This document shows, in pieces, positions 7,081-14,396 of a DNA stretch of 14,933 bases. Made by a program: the position numbers and the translations under genes. Source of the DNA: Limisphaerales bacterium (GTDB lineage Bacteria > Verrucomicrobiota > Verrucomicrobiia > Limisphaerales > UBA11358); contig PKZR01000449.1 in NCBI GenBank assembly GCA_003133815.1, forward strand, positions 1 to 14,933, written 5' to 3'. Below the pieces are notes generated by a model. It saw only the letters and a list, made by a program, of their open reading frames with translations. It did no database searches and was not told where the DNA came from. Position 1 is the stretch's first letter, and each line of letters opens with the position of its first letter.

Positions 7081-7193
7081 GGTGGGGACACGCGCGCGCT
7101 TCGCCAGGTTTGGCCGCAAACCGGCTGCGACTTAATAAAGGAGGTGGCTGTCGGCAGCGATTGGATCTGTTGCGACGCGCGCGTGCGGTGGGG
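7081..7193. repeat. 99-bp inverted-repeat segment flanked by 7-bp direct repeats (MITE-like or structured RNA)
   Basis: GGTGGGG occurs at 7081-7087 and again at 7187-7193. Between them, one base in from each copy, CACGCGCGCG (7089-7098) and CGCGCGCGTG (7176-7185) form a perfect 10-bp terminal inverted repeat. Inside are a strong hairpin (GCC-A-GGTTTG, loop GCCG, CAAACC-GGC, 7103-7125), a small GCTG-TCGG-CAGC hairpin (7147-7158), and TGCGAC twice (7126-7131 and 7171-7176). Between the hairpins sits AAAGGAGGT (7137-7145), the best anti-16S match I noticed in the window. The layout fits either a tiny non-autonomous element with a target duplication or a folded RNA. The arms are low-complexity CG, which weakens the case for transposition. 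Confidence 0.4.
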
Positions 7194-7261
7194 GGCTCGA
7201 TGTTATTTCAAAAATTTGTTCCCGGCGTGACACTTCTGTTTGCATCGTTTATTTTTTGCCC

Positions 7262-8113
7262 ATGCAGCAAACGACCTTGACTCTTGGACATTCGCCTGAC
7301 CCCGATGATGCTTTCATGTTTTATGCGCTCGCGAAGGGTTTAATTCCCACGCACGGTTTCCGCTTCCAACATATCTTGCAGGACATTCAGACGCTGAACG
7401 AACGCGCCACGCGCGGCGAACTAGACATCTCTGCCGTCAGCATCCATGCCTACGCCTACGTCTCCGATAAATATGCGCTCCTGCCCAGCGGCGCGAGTAT
7501 GGGTGACGGCTACGGTCCGATGTTGGTCTCGAAACAAAAATTTTCCCGCGAGGAAATTGTGAAGAAAAAAATCGCTGTGCCTGGAACCATGACCAGCGCC
7601 TTTCTCGCGCTTCAACTCTGGCTTGGCAAGCCGGCGAAGGAATTTAATTACGTCGTTGTGCCGTTCGACCAGATTTTTTCCGCCGTGAAAAATGGAGCCG
7701 CTGAGATTGGTTTAATCATTCACGAAGGTCAGCTCACTTACAAAAACGAAGGGCTTGTCGTTTGCGAAGACCTTGGCATATGGTGGGGAAAGCAAAATGA
7801 TGGATTGCCTTTGCCGCTTGGCGGAAATGTCATCCATAAAAAATTTGATCTGGCGACACGCAAGCAGATTTCCGACACGCTTACCGCAAGCATTCAATTC
7901 AGCCTGGATCATCGCCACGCGGCCGTGCAACACGCGCTACAATATGCGCGCGACATGGGGCGTGACCTCGCCGACAAATTTGTGGGCATGTATGTGAACC
8001 ATTGGACTCTCGACTACGGTGAGCGGGGCAGGGAATCCATCCGCCGTTTTCTTGGTCAGGCCTTCGAGCACGGCCTGATTCCGCACCGGCAGGAATTGGA
8101 ATTCGTCGTCTGA
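7262..8113 (+). CDS. mqnD: 1,4-dihydroxy-6-naphthoate synthase (menaquinone, futalosine pathway)
   Basis: MqnD converts cyclic dehypoxanthine futalosine to 1,4-dihydroxy-6-naphthoate, a late step of the futalosine route to menaquinone. The 283 residues have the family length and a periplasmic-binding-protein-like fold. The N-terminus LGHSPDPDDAFMFYALAKG is diagnostic; DISAVSIHAYAY, SMGDGYGPMLVS, AVPGTMTSAFLALQLWLG and IGLIIHEGQLTYK follow. His154 in IHEGQ corresponds to the catalytic histidine described for the Thermus enzyme (from memory). I chose the ATG at 7262; a TTG two codons earlier is possible. There is no ribosome site directly upstream. No other mqn gene is nearby. It is followed after 12 bp by a TMTC-like gene, possibly in one transcript. 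Confidence 0.95.
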   Translation: MQQTTLTLGHSPDPDDAFMFYALAKGLIPTHGFRFQHILQDIQTLNERATRGELDISAVSIHAYAYVSDKYALLPSGASMGDGYGPMLVSKQKFSREEIVKKKIAVPGTMTSAFLALQLWLGKPAKEFNYVVVPFDQIFSAVKNGAAEIGLIIHEGQLTYKNEGLVVCEDLGIWWGKQNDGLPLPLGGNVIHKKFDLATRKQISDTLTASIQFSLDHRHAAVQHALQYARDMGRDLADKFVGMYVNHWTLDYGERGRESIRRFLGQAFEHGLIPHRQELEFVV

Positions 8114-8125
8114 TGAATTCGAGAC

Positions 8126-9967
8126 ATGATTCAGTCCAAATACAATCGCATCGCGACGCTTAAAAATAAATTTGTCGGTAAGTTTTCCGAGTCAACTTTT
8201 ATTTGTCTGTTTTTGATCGTGACGACCTTGTTCGTTTTCTGGCCGGTTACACGCTGCGATTTTCTGAATTACGACGACCCGGATTATTTCACGTCCAATC
8301 CCCACGTCTTGACTGGACTGACTTTGGACAACGTCACTTGGGCCTTAACTTCAGGATTTACCGGTAACTGGCACCCGTTGACATGGTTGTCACTCATGCT
8401 GGACGTGGAAATTTTCGGCAAAAATTCTTTTGGTCCGCATTTTACAAATCTGTTGTTTCATGCAGCCAATGCAAGTCTGCTTTTTCTTTTGCTCCGTCAG
8501 TTGACTTCTGCAATCTGGCGTAGCGTCCTTGTTGCCTCACTTTTTGCTTTGCATCCGCTCCACGTCGAATCCGTCGCGTGGGTTGCCGAACGCAAGGATG
8601 TCTTGAGCACGTTCTTCGCGCTGCTGGCACTTTTGAGTTACGCACATTACGCAAAGTATCATTGTCGGCGCAGTTTTCAGTTTGCGCTGGTTTTTTTTGT
8701 GTTCAGTCTTATGGCGAAATCGATGCTGGTGACGCTGCCGTTTGTAATGCTATTGCTCGACTGGTGGCCTTTGCAAAGGATTTCAAATCCCCTATTTAAA
8801 ACGGAAAATCTTCAGCGGTTGTTTGTCGAAAAAATTCCATTCTTAATGTTGAGTGCCATTTTCAGCACCCTTACATTTTTCGTGCAGAAAAAAGTCGGCG
8901 CGATGGCGACACTTGGAGCGATTTCCATTCCGGATCGGATTGAAAACGCCTTTGTTTCCTATGCGCGATATTTAGGCAAGACAATCTGGCCAGCCGCACT
9001 TGCCAATCCGTATCCGCATCCCGGGCATTGGGATTTGTCTCTGGCGGTTTATTCCACTGTATTGATTGTATGGCTGTCTGCTATCGCAGTTTTGTATTCT
9101 AAAAGATTTCCTTTTCTACTTACCGGTTGGTTTTGGTTTGTCGGCACATTGATTCCAGTTATCGGATTGGTTCAAGTTGGCGATGCGGCGATGGCCGACC
9201 GATATACTTATTTTCCGCTCATCGGAATTTTCATAATTTTCGTTTGGATTACCGGTTTCATTATTGAAAGCTGGCATGTTTCAAATTTGCGGATTTTATT
9301 TTTTGCCGCAATCATTCTTGCCGCCTTTGCGTTTCGGACTCGCGATCAGTTGCTTTATTGGCAAAATAGCGGGACGCTTTTCAGCCACACTCTCAACGTG
9401 ACGGACAACAATTATGCCGCCGAAAATGATCTTGGCACATGGCTGTCTGCACAGGGAAAAGTGAGGGGATCGATGGATTGCTTCCGCCGATCGCTTTTAA
9501 TCAAGGCTGACAATCCCGACGCGCTATATAATCTTGGCAATTCTTTCGCCAAACTCGGCAATTGGGACGAAGCGATTGTCGATTATAAGCGCGCGTTAAA
9601 AGTCACGCCGGATCAAGCTGATATTTTGAGCAATCTCGGTTTAGCGCTTGCGGCGAAAAAGCAATTTGACGAAGCCGCAATCTGTTTTGAATCCGCCTTG
9701 AAATTGAATCCAGACAGTGCCGACGCGCATAACAATCTTGCGACCTTGTATTTCATGGAACAAAAGTTCGACAAGGCCGCCCAACATTATCGCGAAGCAA
9801 TTCGCATTTCACCTGCCAATCCGCAGATTTACGCCAATCTTGGCGACACGCTTATCCGACAAAATAATATATCAGAGGCCGTGCAAAATTATCAAACGGC
9901 ATTGAGCCTCAATCCGGATGATGCTAAAACCAAGGCGAAACTACAGGCACTTGGTTTGCTGCCATGA
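8126..9967 (+). CDS. TMTC-like polytopic membrane protein with C-terminal TPR repeats (first of a tandem pair)
   Basis: This is a probable GT-C-type glycosyltransferase-like membrane protein. The 613 residues comprise an N-terminal multi-pass region (about 1-425, roughly ten hydrophobic segments) and five TPR repeats (about 432-601). The segment FLNYDDPDYF with Asp50-Asp51 lies in the first loop after the first membrane helix, where GT-C enzymes carry acidic residues. NWHPLTWLSLMLD, FTNLLFHAAN and ALHPLHVESVAWVAERKDVL are typical of the TMTC (DUF1736) family, whose animal members O-mannosylate cadherins. The TPRs have standard features, for example ALYNLGNSFAKLGNWDEAI and ALKLNPDSADAHNNLATLY. 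The function of bacterial members is not established, so protein O-glycosylation is inference. The stop overlaps the next gene's start (ATGA). The gene is visibly AT-richer than the fucose cluster. Confidence 0.85.
   Translation: MIQSKYNRIATLKNKFVGKFSESTFICLFLIVTTLFVFWPVTRCDFLNYDDPDYFTSNPHVLTGLTLDNVTWALTSGFTGNWHPLTWLSLMLDVEIFGKNSFGPHFTNLLFHAANASLLFLLLRQLTSAIWRSVLVASLFALHPLHVESVAWVAERKDVLSTFFALLALLSYAHYAKYHCRRSFQFALVFFVFSLMAKSMLVTLPFVMLLLDWWPLQRISNPLFKTENLQRLFVEKIPFLMLSAIFSTLTFFVQKKVGAMATLGAISIPDRIENAFVSYARYLGKTIWPAALANPYPHPGHWDLSLAVYSTVLIVWLSAIAVLYSKRFPFLLTGWFWFVGTLIPVIGLVQVGDAAMADRYTYFPLIGIFIIFVWITGFIIESWHVSNLRILFFAAIILAAFAFRTRDQLLYWQNSGTLFSHTLNVTDNNYAAENDLGTWLSAQGKVRGSMDCFRRSLLIKADNPDALYNLGNSFAKLGNWDEAIVDYKRALKVTPDQADILSNLGLALAAKKQFDEAAICFESALKLNPDSADAHNNLATLYFMEQKFDKAAQHYREAIRISPANPQIYANLGDTLIRQNNISEAVQNYQTALSLNPDDAKTKAKLQALGLLP
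9417..9928 (+). repeat. TPR-coding repeats, about 102-bp period
   Basis: About five 34-codon units encode TPRs (conserved N-L-G/A, A-x-x-Y/F and P residues). Divergence at the DNA level is high, so these are old repeats. TATCAAACGGCATTGA at 9890-9905 also occurs at 11419-11434 in the neighbouring gene. Confidence 0.7.
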
Positions 9968-12069
9968 AAGAAAAAAGTCAGGAAATTGAAAAGCGAAGCG
10001 ACGAAAACTCGGGAGGGAATTTTTCGGATAATTGGGGCACTCGTTCTTCATTGTGGAATCGCGGCTTGGCCTTTGGTGTCTTCCTGATTGCTGCCACGCT
10101 CATCGCCTATTATCCGGTGTGGCACGGGGGATTCATCTGGGACGATGACATGCTGCTGACGGCGAACCCGCTTATCAAAGATACCCACGGCTGGTATCGT
10201 TTCTGGTGGACCACCTCGACGCCGGATTATTTCCCGGTGATGTCATCAACTTTCTGGATCGAATGGAGGTTGTGGGGAATGCACGCTGCCGGTTATCACG
10301 TTGTCAATGTGCTGCTGCACGCGGTCAATGCGATACTGCTCTGGCGCGTGCTGGCGTGGATGGAAATTCCTAGCGCAAAACTCGCGGCGGCGATTTTCGC
10401 ACTGCATCCGGTCAACGTGGAATCCGTCGCGTGGATCGCGGAATTGAAAAACACACTCTCGATGTTTTTTTTCGCCTGGACGCTTTTGGTTTTTTTGAAA
10501 TTTGAAGACACAAAGTTGCAGCGCTGGTATTGGATTTCTGTCACGACTTTTGTCATCGCCTTGTTGAGCAAAACTGCCGCTGCCCCGTTGCCGTTCATTT
10601 TGCTCGGCATCGCGTGGTGGCGTCGAGGGCGGGTGGAATGGACGGACATATTTCGCAGCGCGACTTTTTTCGGCGTGGCGGGATTTTTGGCTTTGATCAC
10701 GGTCGTGTATCAATATCACAACGCAATCGGGCATGATATTGTGCGGACGGATGATTTTTGGTCGCGGCTGGCCATCGCGGGACGAGCGGTCTGGTTTTAT
10801 TTTTACAAGACGCTGCTTCCACTGGATTTATCCCCGATTTTTCCGCGTTGGCACACCGGAGATACGAACTGGATTTCCTTTATGCCGGGATTGCTGCTCG
10901 TGTCAGCGTTCTTTGTCTTCTGGTTGTTTCGCGCGAGTTGGGGAAAACCTTTTCTGTTCGGCTTGGGTTATGCCGTTATCATGTTCCTGCCGGTTCTTGG
11001 ATTTCTAAATATTTACTATTTCCGTTTTTCTTTTGTGGCAAATCACTGGCAATACTTTTCAATCATCGGGCCGATTGCGCTGGCGGCGGCGGGAACAACG
11101 ATGTTTTTGGATCATTTTGGCAAATCAAAAATAATTTTCAGCGGCGCATTGCTTTTGCTTCTAGGATTTTTGACATGGCAGCAGGCGGATGTTTATCTCA
11201 ATGCCACCACGCTCTGGTCTGCGACGCTTGTCAAAAATCCCGATTGCGCCGTCGCTCATAACAATCTTGGTTTTGTCCAGCTCCAGAACGGAGATGTGAA
11301 CGATGCGATGGGACATTTCGAGAAATCTGTGCTGCTGCAACCCGACGACGCAAACGCCCAGAAAAATCTCGGCAGCGCATTGCTTGAGAAAGGACGTGTT
11401 GATGAGGCCATCGGCTACTATCAAACGGCATTGAAACTCAAGCCAAATGACTCGGGTGCGCACAACAATCTTGGCTTTGCACTTTTTAAAAAAGGAAACG
11501 TGGATGACGCCATAGCTGAATATCAAAAGGCGTTGAAACTTCAGCCCGGCGACCCTGGAGTTCACCACAATTACGGCCTCGCACTTTTTAAAGAAGGGCT
11601 TACAGATCAAGCAATGCTCCAATACCAGAAAGCGCTGGAGTTGAAACCGGACGATGCAGAAGTCCACAACGACATTGCCAGTGTCTTGAGCAAAAACGGC
11701 TTGGAGGCTGGAGCGATTCAACATTGGAAACGCGCCCTTGAAATCCAACCTCAATATATGCCCGCGCAAAATAATCTCGCATGGGCGCTCGCAACAAATC
11801 CCGACCCATCGCTCCGAAATGGCGTGAAGGCGGTTCAACTGGCGCAACAGGCGAACCAAGTTTCAAACGGAAAAAATCTTCTCGTGCTCCGCACGCTCGC
11901 GGCGGCCTATGCCGAAGACGGGCAATTCACCAATGCGTTGACAACCGCCGGACAGGCGTTGCAACTCGCCGCGATTGATCAGAGTCTTGTGTTGATCAAA
12001 TCGCTCCAGGCGCAGATGAAACTTTACGAGGCCGGTCAGCCGTTTCACACGCCAGCCAAATCAGACTGA
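9964..12069 (+). CDS. TMTC-like polytopic membrane protein with C-terminal TPR repeats (second of a tandem pair)
   Basis: This 701-residue paralogue of the preceding protein has a charged N-terminal tail (1-33), a multi-pass membrane region (about 34-425) and a TPR region (about 430-680). GGFIWDDDMLLTANP with Asp60-62 is the first-loop acidic motif; VVNVLLHAVNAILLW and ALHPVNVESVAWIAELKNTL parallel its neighbour. Five regular TPRs (for example AHNNLGFALFKKGNVDDAI and ALELKPDDAEVHNDIASVL) are followed by one or two degenerate ones beginning PAQNNLAWALATNPDPSLRNG. The start overlaps the previous stop by 4 bp, so translation is probably coupled and the two proteins may act together. Transfer of a sugar from a lipid carrier to extracytoplasmic protein is a family-based inference. 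The 3' end overlaps the convergent reductase gene by 9 bp. Confidence 0.85.
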   Translation: MKEKSQEIEKRSDENSGGNFSDNWGTRSSLWNRGLAFGVFLIAATLIAYYPVWHGGFIWDDDMLLTANPLIKDTHGWYRFWWTTSTPDYFPVMSSTFWIEWRLWGMHAAGYHVVNVLLHAVNAILLWRVLAWMEIPSAKLAAAIFALHPVNVESVAWIAELKNTLSMFFFAWTLLVFLKFEDTKLQRWYWISVTTFVIALLSKTAAAPLPFILLGIAWWRRGRVEWTDIFRSATFFGVAGFLALITVVYQYHNAIGHDIVRTDDFWSRLAIAGRAVWFYFYKTLLPLDLSPIFPRWHTGDTNWISFMPGLLLVSAFFVFWLFRASWGKPFLFGLGYAVIMFLPVLGFLNIYYFRFSFVANHWQYFSIIGPIALAAAGTTMFLDHFGKSKIIFSGALLLLLGFLTWQQADVYLNATTLWSATLVKNPDCAVAHNNLGFVQLQNGDVNDAMGHFEKSVLLQPDDANAQKNLGSALLEKGRVDEAIGYYQTALKLKPNDSGAHNNLGFALFKKGNVDDAIAEYQKALKLQPGDPGVHHNYGLALFKEGLTDQAMLQYQKALELKPDDAEVHNDIASVLSKNGLEAGAIQHWKRALEIQPQYMPAQNNLAWALATNPDPSLRNGVKAVQLAQQANQVSNGKNLLVLRTLAAAYAEDGQFTNALTTAGQALQLAAIDQSLVLIKSLQAQMKLYEAGQPFHTPAKSD
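11239..11760 (+). repeat. TPR-coding repeats, about 102-bp period
   Basis: Five regular 34-codon TPR units. Adjacent units share short DNA stretches, for example GCACTTTTTAAA in two successive repeats (near 11480 and 11582), which hints at more recent repeat duplication than in the neighbouring gene. Confidence 0.7.
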
Positions 12070-12909
12070 AGACGCCAGCCATTCGGTCAGACCGGGAAGT
12101 GGCGCAGACAAGACTTTCTGAACTTTGGAAATGTTCATCGACGTGTCCAAAGCGCGGGCCGGGCCGGGAAAATCCATTGCCGATCCCGATACCATTTTTG
12201 CTTTGATTTCGGGCCAGCGTTTGGCGAGCAATTGCCCGATTTGCCAGCGCGATAATTTTTCCGCCCCTGCGACGTGATAAATTCCCGTGCAGTTATTATT
12301 TGCCAATTCCCAGACTGCCCGCGCCGTTTCAGCCGCCGGAATCGGCGAACGAAATTCGTCAGTGAATAATTTCATCCCGGAAGAATGCTGGAGCGACAGT
12401 TTTAATTGTTCGTTGAAACTGCGGTTGCCCGAGTGCGATGCGCCGTAATTGAGGGAAGTGCGCACGACCAGATGACGAGGATTTTTCAGGACAATATTCT
12501 CGGCGGCGACTTTGGTCTCTCCGTAAACGTGCAGAGGATTGGGTGCGTCCGTTTCCAAATAATCTCCCTTGCGTCCGTCAAAAATTAAATCTGTGGAAAG
12601 GAAAATGAATTGGATTTCCGCCGCCAATTCCGCCAGCCTTTTCGTCATTTCAACATTCACACGCCGTGCAAGATCCGGGTTTTTCTGCGCTTCACCGACT
12701 GAGCTGATGGCTGCGCAATGAATGACAAGTTGCGGTCGGTCTTTTTGAAACTCGCGGCGGACAGCGGCAAAATCGAGCAGGTCCAGTTGGTCTCGCGTCA
12801 ACGCCTGCCCGCGCCAACGCGAGGCAAACCTCGGTGCGGCCTGGACGATATAATTTCCGATGAGTCCGCCAGCGCCGGTGATCCAGGCCGGTTTGGTTTC
12901 CTGTTCCAT
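12061..12909 (-). CDS. RmlD-like NAD(P)-dependent sugar-nucleotide reductase (extended SDR)
   Basis: This is an extended short-chain dehydrogenase/reductase most like dTDP-4-dehydrorhamnose reductase (RmlD), which makes dTDP-L-rhamnose for surface polysaccharides. The 282 residues show the Rossmann motif TGAGGLIG (11-18), VIHCAAISSVG, STDLIFDG (105-112, the RmlD STDYVFDG block), the catalytic pair Tyr129 and Lys133 in YGETK, and VVRTSLNYG. The glycine motif reads GAGGLIG rather than the usual RmlD GxxGQLG, so the exact substrate is uncertain. The ATG at 12909-12907 was chosen because the family similarity starts there and because it overlaps the upstream stop as TGATG; the frame is open to 13107 but the extra residues have no family match. 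No other rml genes are visible. Confidence 0.85.
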   Translation of the reverse strand: MEQETKPAWITGAGGLIGNYIVQAAPRFASRWRGQALTRDQLDLLDFAAVRREFQKDRPQLVIHCAAISSVGEAQKNPDLARRVNVEMTKRLAELAAEIQFIFLSTDLIFDGRKGDYLETDAPNPLHVYGETKVAAENIVLKNPRHLVVRTSLNYGASHSGNRSFNEQLKLSLQHSSGMKLFTDEFRSPIPAAETARAVWELANNNCTGIYHVAGAEKLSRWQIGQLLAKRWPEIKAKMVSGSAMDFPGPARALDTSMNISKVQKVLSAPLPGLTEWLASSV

Positions 12910-14390
12910 CAATGATTGAGGGCCGCCGGGCTGTTGGTCGTTTGTGGCAGACGGCCAATCCACAAACCGCTGGCTGCGTAGTGCCATTCCAATTCGGGAA
13001 CGTCCGGTGGCCCGCCTACACCCGATGCACGGATAATCATCCGGTCGACGGGGCGCATTTGTTTCACCCAAGGTTCGTAGGCCGTAAATGCGGTGCCACG
13101 ATTCCACTGGATTTTGCGGAGCGTTTCCAAATTTTCCGGACGCATCAGCCCGGATTCAAAACCTAGAATGTAGCGCCAGTCCGCAGTTGGATTTTTAAAA
13201 AAAGTTTCAAAAAATGTGTCCATGTCGGAATTGTAAAAAATCCCGCCGGCCCCGGGCAGCCAGCCTTCAATGCCGGGCGTTTCCGGCGTGACATATTCGG
13301 TCGTGAGATTCGCCGTCCAGCGGCTCTCGCGGTCGCCTGTGAATCCCAGAAAAACTCCGGCGGCAATTCCAATTGTGACAAGCAGTCGCCTTAATGAATC
13401 AAATGAAAGATGATTCTCAAAGTGCTCCTGCAATTCCAACGCCACCCAGACAATGAATGCGGGCGTGCCGAAATCCCACCAAAACCGGCGAATTTTCAAC
13501 CCCAGCAGCCAGCCCAAAACCATCATCATGAAAACCGGATTCAGCAGCGTTCGCGGATTCCAGCCAAGAAAAATTTTACGGCACAAAACCAAGGCGACGA
13601 CGGCGAGCACGGCGGCGCTCTCGCCGTCGGACGGGAACATTTCCGGTTCGAGCTGTTGAACGACGACAATGTTTCCAAACACGCCGAACATATGCCGCAC
13701 GGATTGAAATAAAAACTCCCACGGATGGCCGGTCAGCGCGCAGCCAAGAAAACTACCGACTAGCCAGCAGCCGCAATATTGAATCGCCGAGCGCCAGAAA
13801 CCGGCGAACAAAATTGCCGCACCCGGCAGGCACAGCAAATACCACGAGCCATGGACCCATGCGGACGCGGCGACCAGCAGCGGCGTAAAAATCAAGGCCG
13901 CCCGACGGGGCCGGTCTTCAGTCTGGCGCGACCACAAAAATAATATCGTGATTACAACAGCATCGGTCAGTATATACGGTCGGCCGCGCGCGAATCGTGT
14001 GGTGCAGGCCGGATTGAAAATTGCCGATGTGAACAACGCCGCCAGCCATGCTTCGGGCCGCCGCAGCCACGGCAGCGCGCACAACGTTACCAGCAGCATC
14101 AAGGCGACGACTGAAAAGACGACAAGTGTTTCGGCGCTACAATTCTGCCAGTTGTGAATCCAGGCAAGAATCGCCTGCCAGCCCGGGCTTGGATCAATGT
14201 GAAAATCGTCCCGCATGACGAGGATTTGCTGCCATGATTTGCCGGAAACGGCCTTGGCCGCGTGCCGCAACGCGTCGTCCATCGGCAAAAATCCGTAGCC
14301 GATGATTTTCAGCGGAATGACGATGATTGTGAAGACGACAACAATCCAGACAGATAGCGGCACATATCGCTTCAGCCAGGAAGAGTTCAT
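12909..14390 (-). CDS. Unrecognised polytopic membrane protein, possibly GT-C-like
   Basis: I do not recognise this family. The 493 residues consist of about ten or eleven hydrophobic segments (first at about 13-33, last at about 335-352) and a soluble C-terminal domain of about 140 residues. The first loop after the first helix contains GFLPMDDALRHAAKA, an Asp-Asp pair placed like the acidic residues of GT-C glycosyltransferases; FARGRPYILTDAVV and KIRRFWWDFGTPAF are other polar motifs between helices. The C-terminal part has GWLPGAGGIFYNSDMD and GFESGLMRPENL. A glycosyltransferase role is only inference from the layout and from the translationally coupled RmlD-like gene. It starts 6 bp after the amidase gene, preceded by a weak GAG site (ACTGAGCTGAT). 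Confidence 0.8.
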   Translation of the reverse strand: MNSSWLKRYVPLSVWIVVVFTIIVIPLKIIGYGFLPMDDALRHAAKAVSGKSWQQILVMRDDFHIDPSPGWQAILAWIHNWQNCSAETLVVFSVVALMLLVTLCALPWLRRPEAWLAALFTSAIFNPACTTRFARGRPYILTDAVVITILFLWSRQTEDRPRRAALIFTPLLVAASAWVHGSWYLLCLPGAAILFAGFWRSAIQYCGCWLVGSFLGCALTGHPWEFLFQSVRHMFGVFGNIVVVQQLEPEMFPSDGESAAVLAVVALVLCRKIFLGWNPRTLLNPVFMMMVLGWLLGLKIRRFWWDFGTPAFIVWVALELQEHFENHLSFDSLRRLLVTIGIAAGVFLGFTGDRESRWTANLTTEYVTPETPGIEGWLPGAGGIFYNSDMDTFFETFFKNPTADWRYILGFESGLMRPENLETLRKIQWNRGTAFTAYEPWVKQMRPVDRMIIRASGVGGPPDVPELEWHYAASGLWIGRLPQTTNSPAALNH

Positions 14391-14396
14391 ATCAGC

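Larger units (their letters stand above)
6753..7261. other. Gene-poor interval between tRNA-Arg and mqnD
   Basis: These roughly 500 bases contain no convincing protein gene. They hold a TGTCAA/TTGACA inverted repeat (6904-6909 and 6929-6934, 19-bp spacer; a further TGTCAA at 6835-6840), a minus-strand intrinsic terminator (6965-6994), a GCACG-CAC-CGTGC hairpin (7055-7067) and a structured 99-bp segment (7088-7186). A small reading frame at 7161-7280 (TTG start, or ATG at 7200) overlaps the mqnD start and encodes a short hydrophobic peptide; I regard it as doubtful. Confidence 0.7.

Noticed and set aside
7083..7200. Known RNA classes (6S, SRP, RNase P, tmRNA, common riboswitches) for the structured segment
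   Set aside because: None of the conserved signature sequences that I know was present, so no class name is given.
11161..11859. 232-codon minus-strand frame opposite the TPR region
   Set aside because: Its apparent internal repeats mirror the TPR units on the coding strand; no independent protein signal.
12910..13107. 66-codon N-terminal extension of the RmlD-like gene
   Set aside because: It lies inside the upstream membrane-protein gene and lacks family similarity; the TGATG junction gives a better start.
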